From: Burhinus oedicnemus
Taxonomy: Eukaryota > Chordata > Aves > Charadriiformes > Burhinidae
DNA: 64,000 nucleotides
Reading direction: 5' to 3'
Assembly: GCA_008921705.1 (NCBI GenBank)
Contig: VFFE01007039.1
Span: forward strand, 378,600 to 442,599
In this document: positions 61,319-64,000 of the stretch, piece after piece
How positions within the stretch are numbered: position 1 is the stretch's first letter
Layout of the letters: the number at the start of each line of letters is the position of its first letter
Position numbers and translations under genes: made by a program
Notes under the pieces: generated by a model
Told to the model about the DNA's origin: nothing
Seen by the model: only the letters and a program-made list of their open reading frames with translations
Database searches by the model: none

Positions 61319-64000
61319 ATCTTCTTTTTACTCCGCACTATGGGAACTACTACAATGACATCTAAGCCACCTTTGGCGGATGACTATTTCAGTGCTCTTA
61401 GTCACTGGTCACACACCCAAACAGCAGAGAGCTCTGGCAGGAACAGAGCAGCTCTGCTCAGGCAAGGCAGCAGGTCAGGTGGATGGTCCTGAAGGCTACT
61501 GTTGGACCATCTTGCCCAAAGAAGTGAGAATCAAGTGTTGGTCTCCACACACCACCCATGAATTCTACAAACACACGTGGAAAAGCCTTTACACATGCAT
61601 GAGTTACAGCCGCTTACCTGCTTCTGAACCCTGGAACCAAGGGGATACACATGGAAAGTGCTATTTCCTTACAGTTCCCCCCCTTGGGCAGTCTACCCCC
61701 TCTCTGCAGGTCCATGTAAACACCACATATTTAACTCCTCACATTCTGTAGGTTAGATTAGAGGATACCTGCCTCACAGAAGTACACTAAGGCAGGCCGC
61801 ATGGTCCTGGAGAGCAGTGTTCCCAACGCCAGCTTTTCATCTCAAAACAAGTCAGACATGTGCCTTTCCTCCAATACAAAGCACTGCAATCCAGCAGCTG
61901 GCTATCACAGATGGCTGGCAGGGGGGCCAACTATTCTCGTTACTACTACTTTGTATTTGGATGCCTTAACTATGAAGAGAAGACATATTTTACCCTGTCA
62001 CCTCAGGGCTTATTAATCCAGAAGAAAACAAATCAAGTAAAAGTCTCTGGTGCTTAGGATACCTTGCAGGAGAAATCCTGCAGATAAACAATAGTTTTGT
62101 TTAATGTCAAAAAAATTGGTGGATAATAGCAAACAAAGAGCATCTACTTACGGTAGAATAAACAGCAGATTTTTTTTTTTTAAAGGTACACAAAATGAAT
62201 TATTTTAGAACTCAAATGATTTAATACAGCAATATAAAACTGGTTTGTGCCAACTTCTGGACAGACAGCATCTCACAGTAAAATCTGTAGTGTAAACAGT
62301 TAACGTTCAAAATTTCTGAGAATATTAGCTATTTAGCAATGAAAACCTCCGTCCTTTTACTTGACATAAACAAAGAAAAGCCATCTAGTCATGGAAAAAC
62401 CCAAAGATGTGCGCATCTCCAAAAAGCAATAAATAGTTGCTTCAAAATTCAGAGGATAAGCAGAATTCCTTCAGCAATGAATAACTCTGGCAGTTTGACA
62501 CAACCAAAAAACTAGAAATACGATTTTTTTCCTGACTTGTTAGTCCATTAGCAAATGGGATTTTCAATAGTACATTAAGATTTATTTGATTAAACCTTAG
62601 AAAATGTGTTCAAAATTCACACAACTTAAATAGCAAATGCTTTCAGAACTGGAAACTACAAGAATGAAATTTTCATAACAACAATCATCATCTGACTTTA
62701 CACCCATTCATTATTCAGCTATTCAAAAAATAAAGTTCAGACAACACACACTAAAAATGAACTCTCCAAAATAGTAAGTTCCCCCCATGCTGCTTTGTTA
62801 TTTAAGGAATGGTATTTTTCAAATAAGGAAGCTAATTTATTATACATTTATAAAAAATACATTTAGTCTTTTGCATGGCATTGCTAAAGACAGACTCCCC
62901 ACTAAGCTGCCTAAGGCATTAACTGGAAAGAAGCAAGTCCTGTGGCACAATCTAAGGTTTGGTGCATAATTGATAAAAATTGTGCCATTTCAGAAGACAC
63001 TTGTCATATATTATATATAAATACACAAGTGAAAGCTCTAAACCTAAGTCTCCCCTCTTAAACAGTGCTCAGCTCCCACAAAAACTGCCAGTCCCAGGAA
63101 GATCTCAAATCCCAACCAACCAGACCACATTTAATTGCAGTTGTCACCATCTCTACCCACCCAGCATGGCTGGTAAGCTTGGGAGAGTCCAAGTCAATGT
63201 CCAAAAACTCACTGAGCTTTCTGCGTGTTGGCATTAGGAGCTCAGCTGAGGCTACAGGGATTATAGACTGTGGGACCAGGTATGTCTGATGGATATTAAC
63301 CATGGAGCTGTGACACTGCAAAGGCCCTGTGGCAAGGTAAGCATGCAGGAGGCACAAGTCTTTCACACTGTGCCATGCATCACAGTGTTCTGTCTGGTAC
63401 TATCATTACTACTCATGTACTACTTTCTAATTTCAAGTTATACAATTGACTTTCAGAAGACACTTGCATGTCATCTGTCTTGAAAACAAGGTGCTGAATA
63501 ATCTAGTCAAAAGGGCTAGAAGGGAATTCACACAGATAGTAACTGACTTCCCCGCTGATGATGTGCTGTCAAGTACTTAAAGCACTTTTAAATCATTATG
63601 CAAGCACTTTTCAGAATTAAATTACAAGTATGACATATGGCATGAAATGAAGGATCCAGACCACAATGCTGTCATTACTGTTAAAACTCTGTATCATTCA
63701 AAATGTGAACAATTAGTTATGCCACACTTTTTAAGAATTGGTACATTCTGAAACAGTAGTATCTAAAGCTATGGCTTTTGGCATTATGCAGCTCACAGTT
63801 CAAGTGAGGTTCTTGTGCACTGACAGAACTGCGCTTGTGCAAGTGCTGGTGAGATGACAGCACTGGGGCACTCCAAGTTATATACACCAGACCCTGCTCT
63901 TCCATTCACTAGTTACAGCCACTTTCATCCTCCCTGCTTCCTCCTATTCCCCAATTCAGATACCTGCCGCTGCCCATGTATAGGGTCTGCCTGCCTCTCC

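Larger units (their letters stand above)
29935..64000 (-). other. CDKAL1: CDKAL1 intron upstream of the exon (partial, phase 1)
   Basis: This is minus-strand intronic sequence leading into the acceptor at 29935-29936. A plausible branch-point context (TTTTAAC, about 30 nt upstream) and a pyrimidine tract are visible next to the acceptor. I looked for the preceding exon, which should encode the TWGCSHNNSDGEYMAG region, throughout this interval and did not find it, so the intron probably runs past the window edge. It contains CR1 copies at 34.8, 36.2, 38.5, 50.0 and 56.5 kb. That no exon is present here is inferred from reading by eye. Confidence 0.7.
56828..64000. other. Unique intronic sequence with unidentified open frames
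   Basis: A strong C-rich quadruplex/i-motif tract (61298-61318), a C10 run (58182-58191 region), an AT-rich patch near 58980-59025 and exon-like patches at 59.17, 59.9-60.2 and 63.06-63.37 kb are present. No repeat family or CDKAL1 exon was recognised. Confidence 0.5.

Overview
The window is vertebrate nuclear DNA, almost certainly from a bird. It is AT-rich and has no operon-like gene density. The recognisable interspersed repeats are CR1 LINEs, including the 3' tail built on ATTCTRTG-like octamers, and their copy number and 3' ends are typical of avian genomes. I saw no Alu, L1, tRNA gene, rRNA gene, CRISPR array or bacterial-type feature. The species cannot be fixed from what is visible.

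The only protein-coding gene I can name is CDKAL1, the tRNA(Lys) ms2t6A37 methylthiotransferase, transcribed from the minus strand. One 85-nt internal exon lies at 29934..29850, with good splice sites. It encodes the second cluster-binding cysteine region ([11 protein letters not shown]) of the N-terminal methylthiotransferase domain. No other CDKAL1 exon was found by reading both flanks, so the window is read as this exon plus parts of two large introns: at least 34 kb upstream (29935..64000) and at least 29.8 kb downstream (1..29849).

Layout. 1-340: A-rich DNA around a 20-N assembly gap. 1.44-3.21 kb: decayed CR1 on the minus strand. 5.6-7.7 kb: a GC/CpG-enriched stretch of unknown role. 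15.2-15.8 kb: CR1 with an open pol C-terminal frame. 22.77-23.34 kb: young CR1 copy B1 (+). 25.93-26.70 kb: longer, more diverged CR1 (+). 29.85-29.93 kb: CDKAL1 exon. 34.81-35.37 kb: young CR1 copy B2 (-), nearly identical to B1. 36.18, 38.49, 50.0 and 56.5 kb: further CR1 3' fragments. The rest is unique intronic sequence with short tandem duplications, hairpins, homopolymer tracts and G-quadruplex-type tracts.

The two most notable observations are these. (1) The CDKAL1 exon is bracketed by an almost perfect ~565-bp inverted pair of CR1 copies. This is the architecture that can favour back-splicing (circular RNA), exon skipping or RNA editing. (2) Four CR1 5' truncation points carry short templated duplications, either direct or inverted (fold-back). 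They look like junction scars from template switching or polymerase-theta-type end joining during insertion. Several open reading frames and exon-like patches are listed with low confidence because nothing identifies them.
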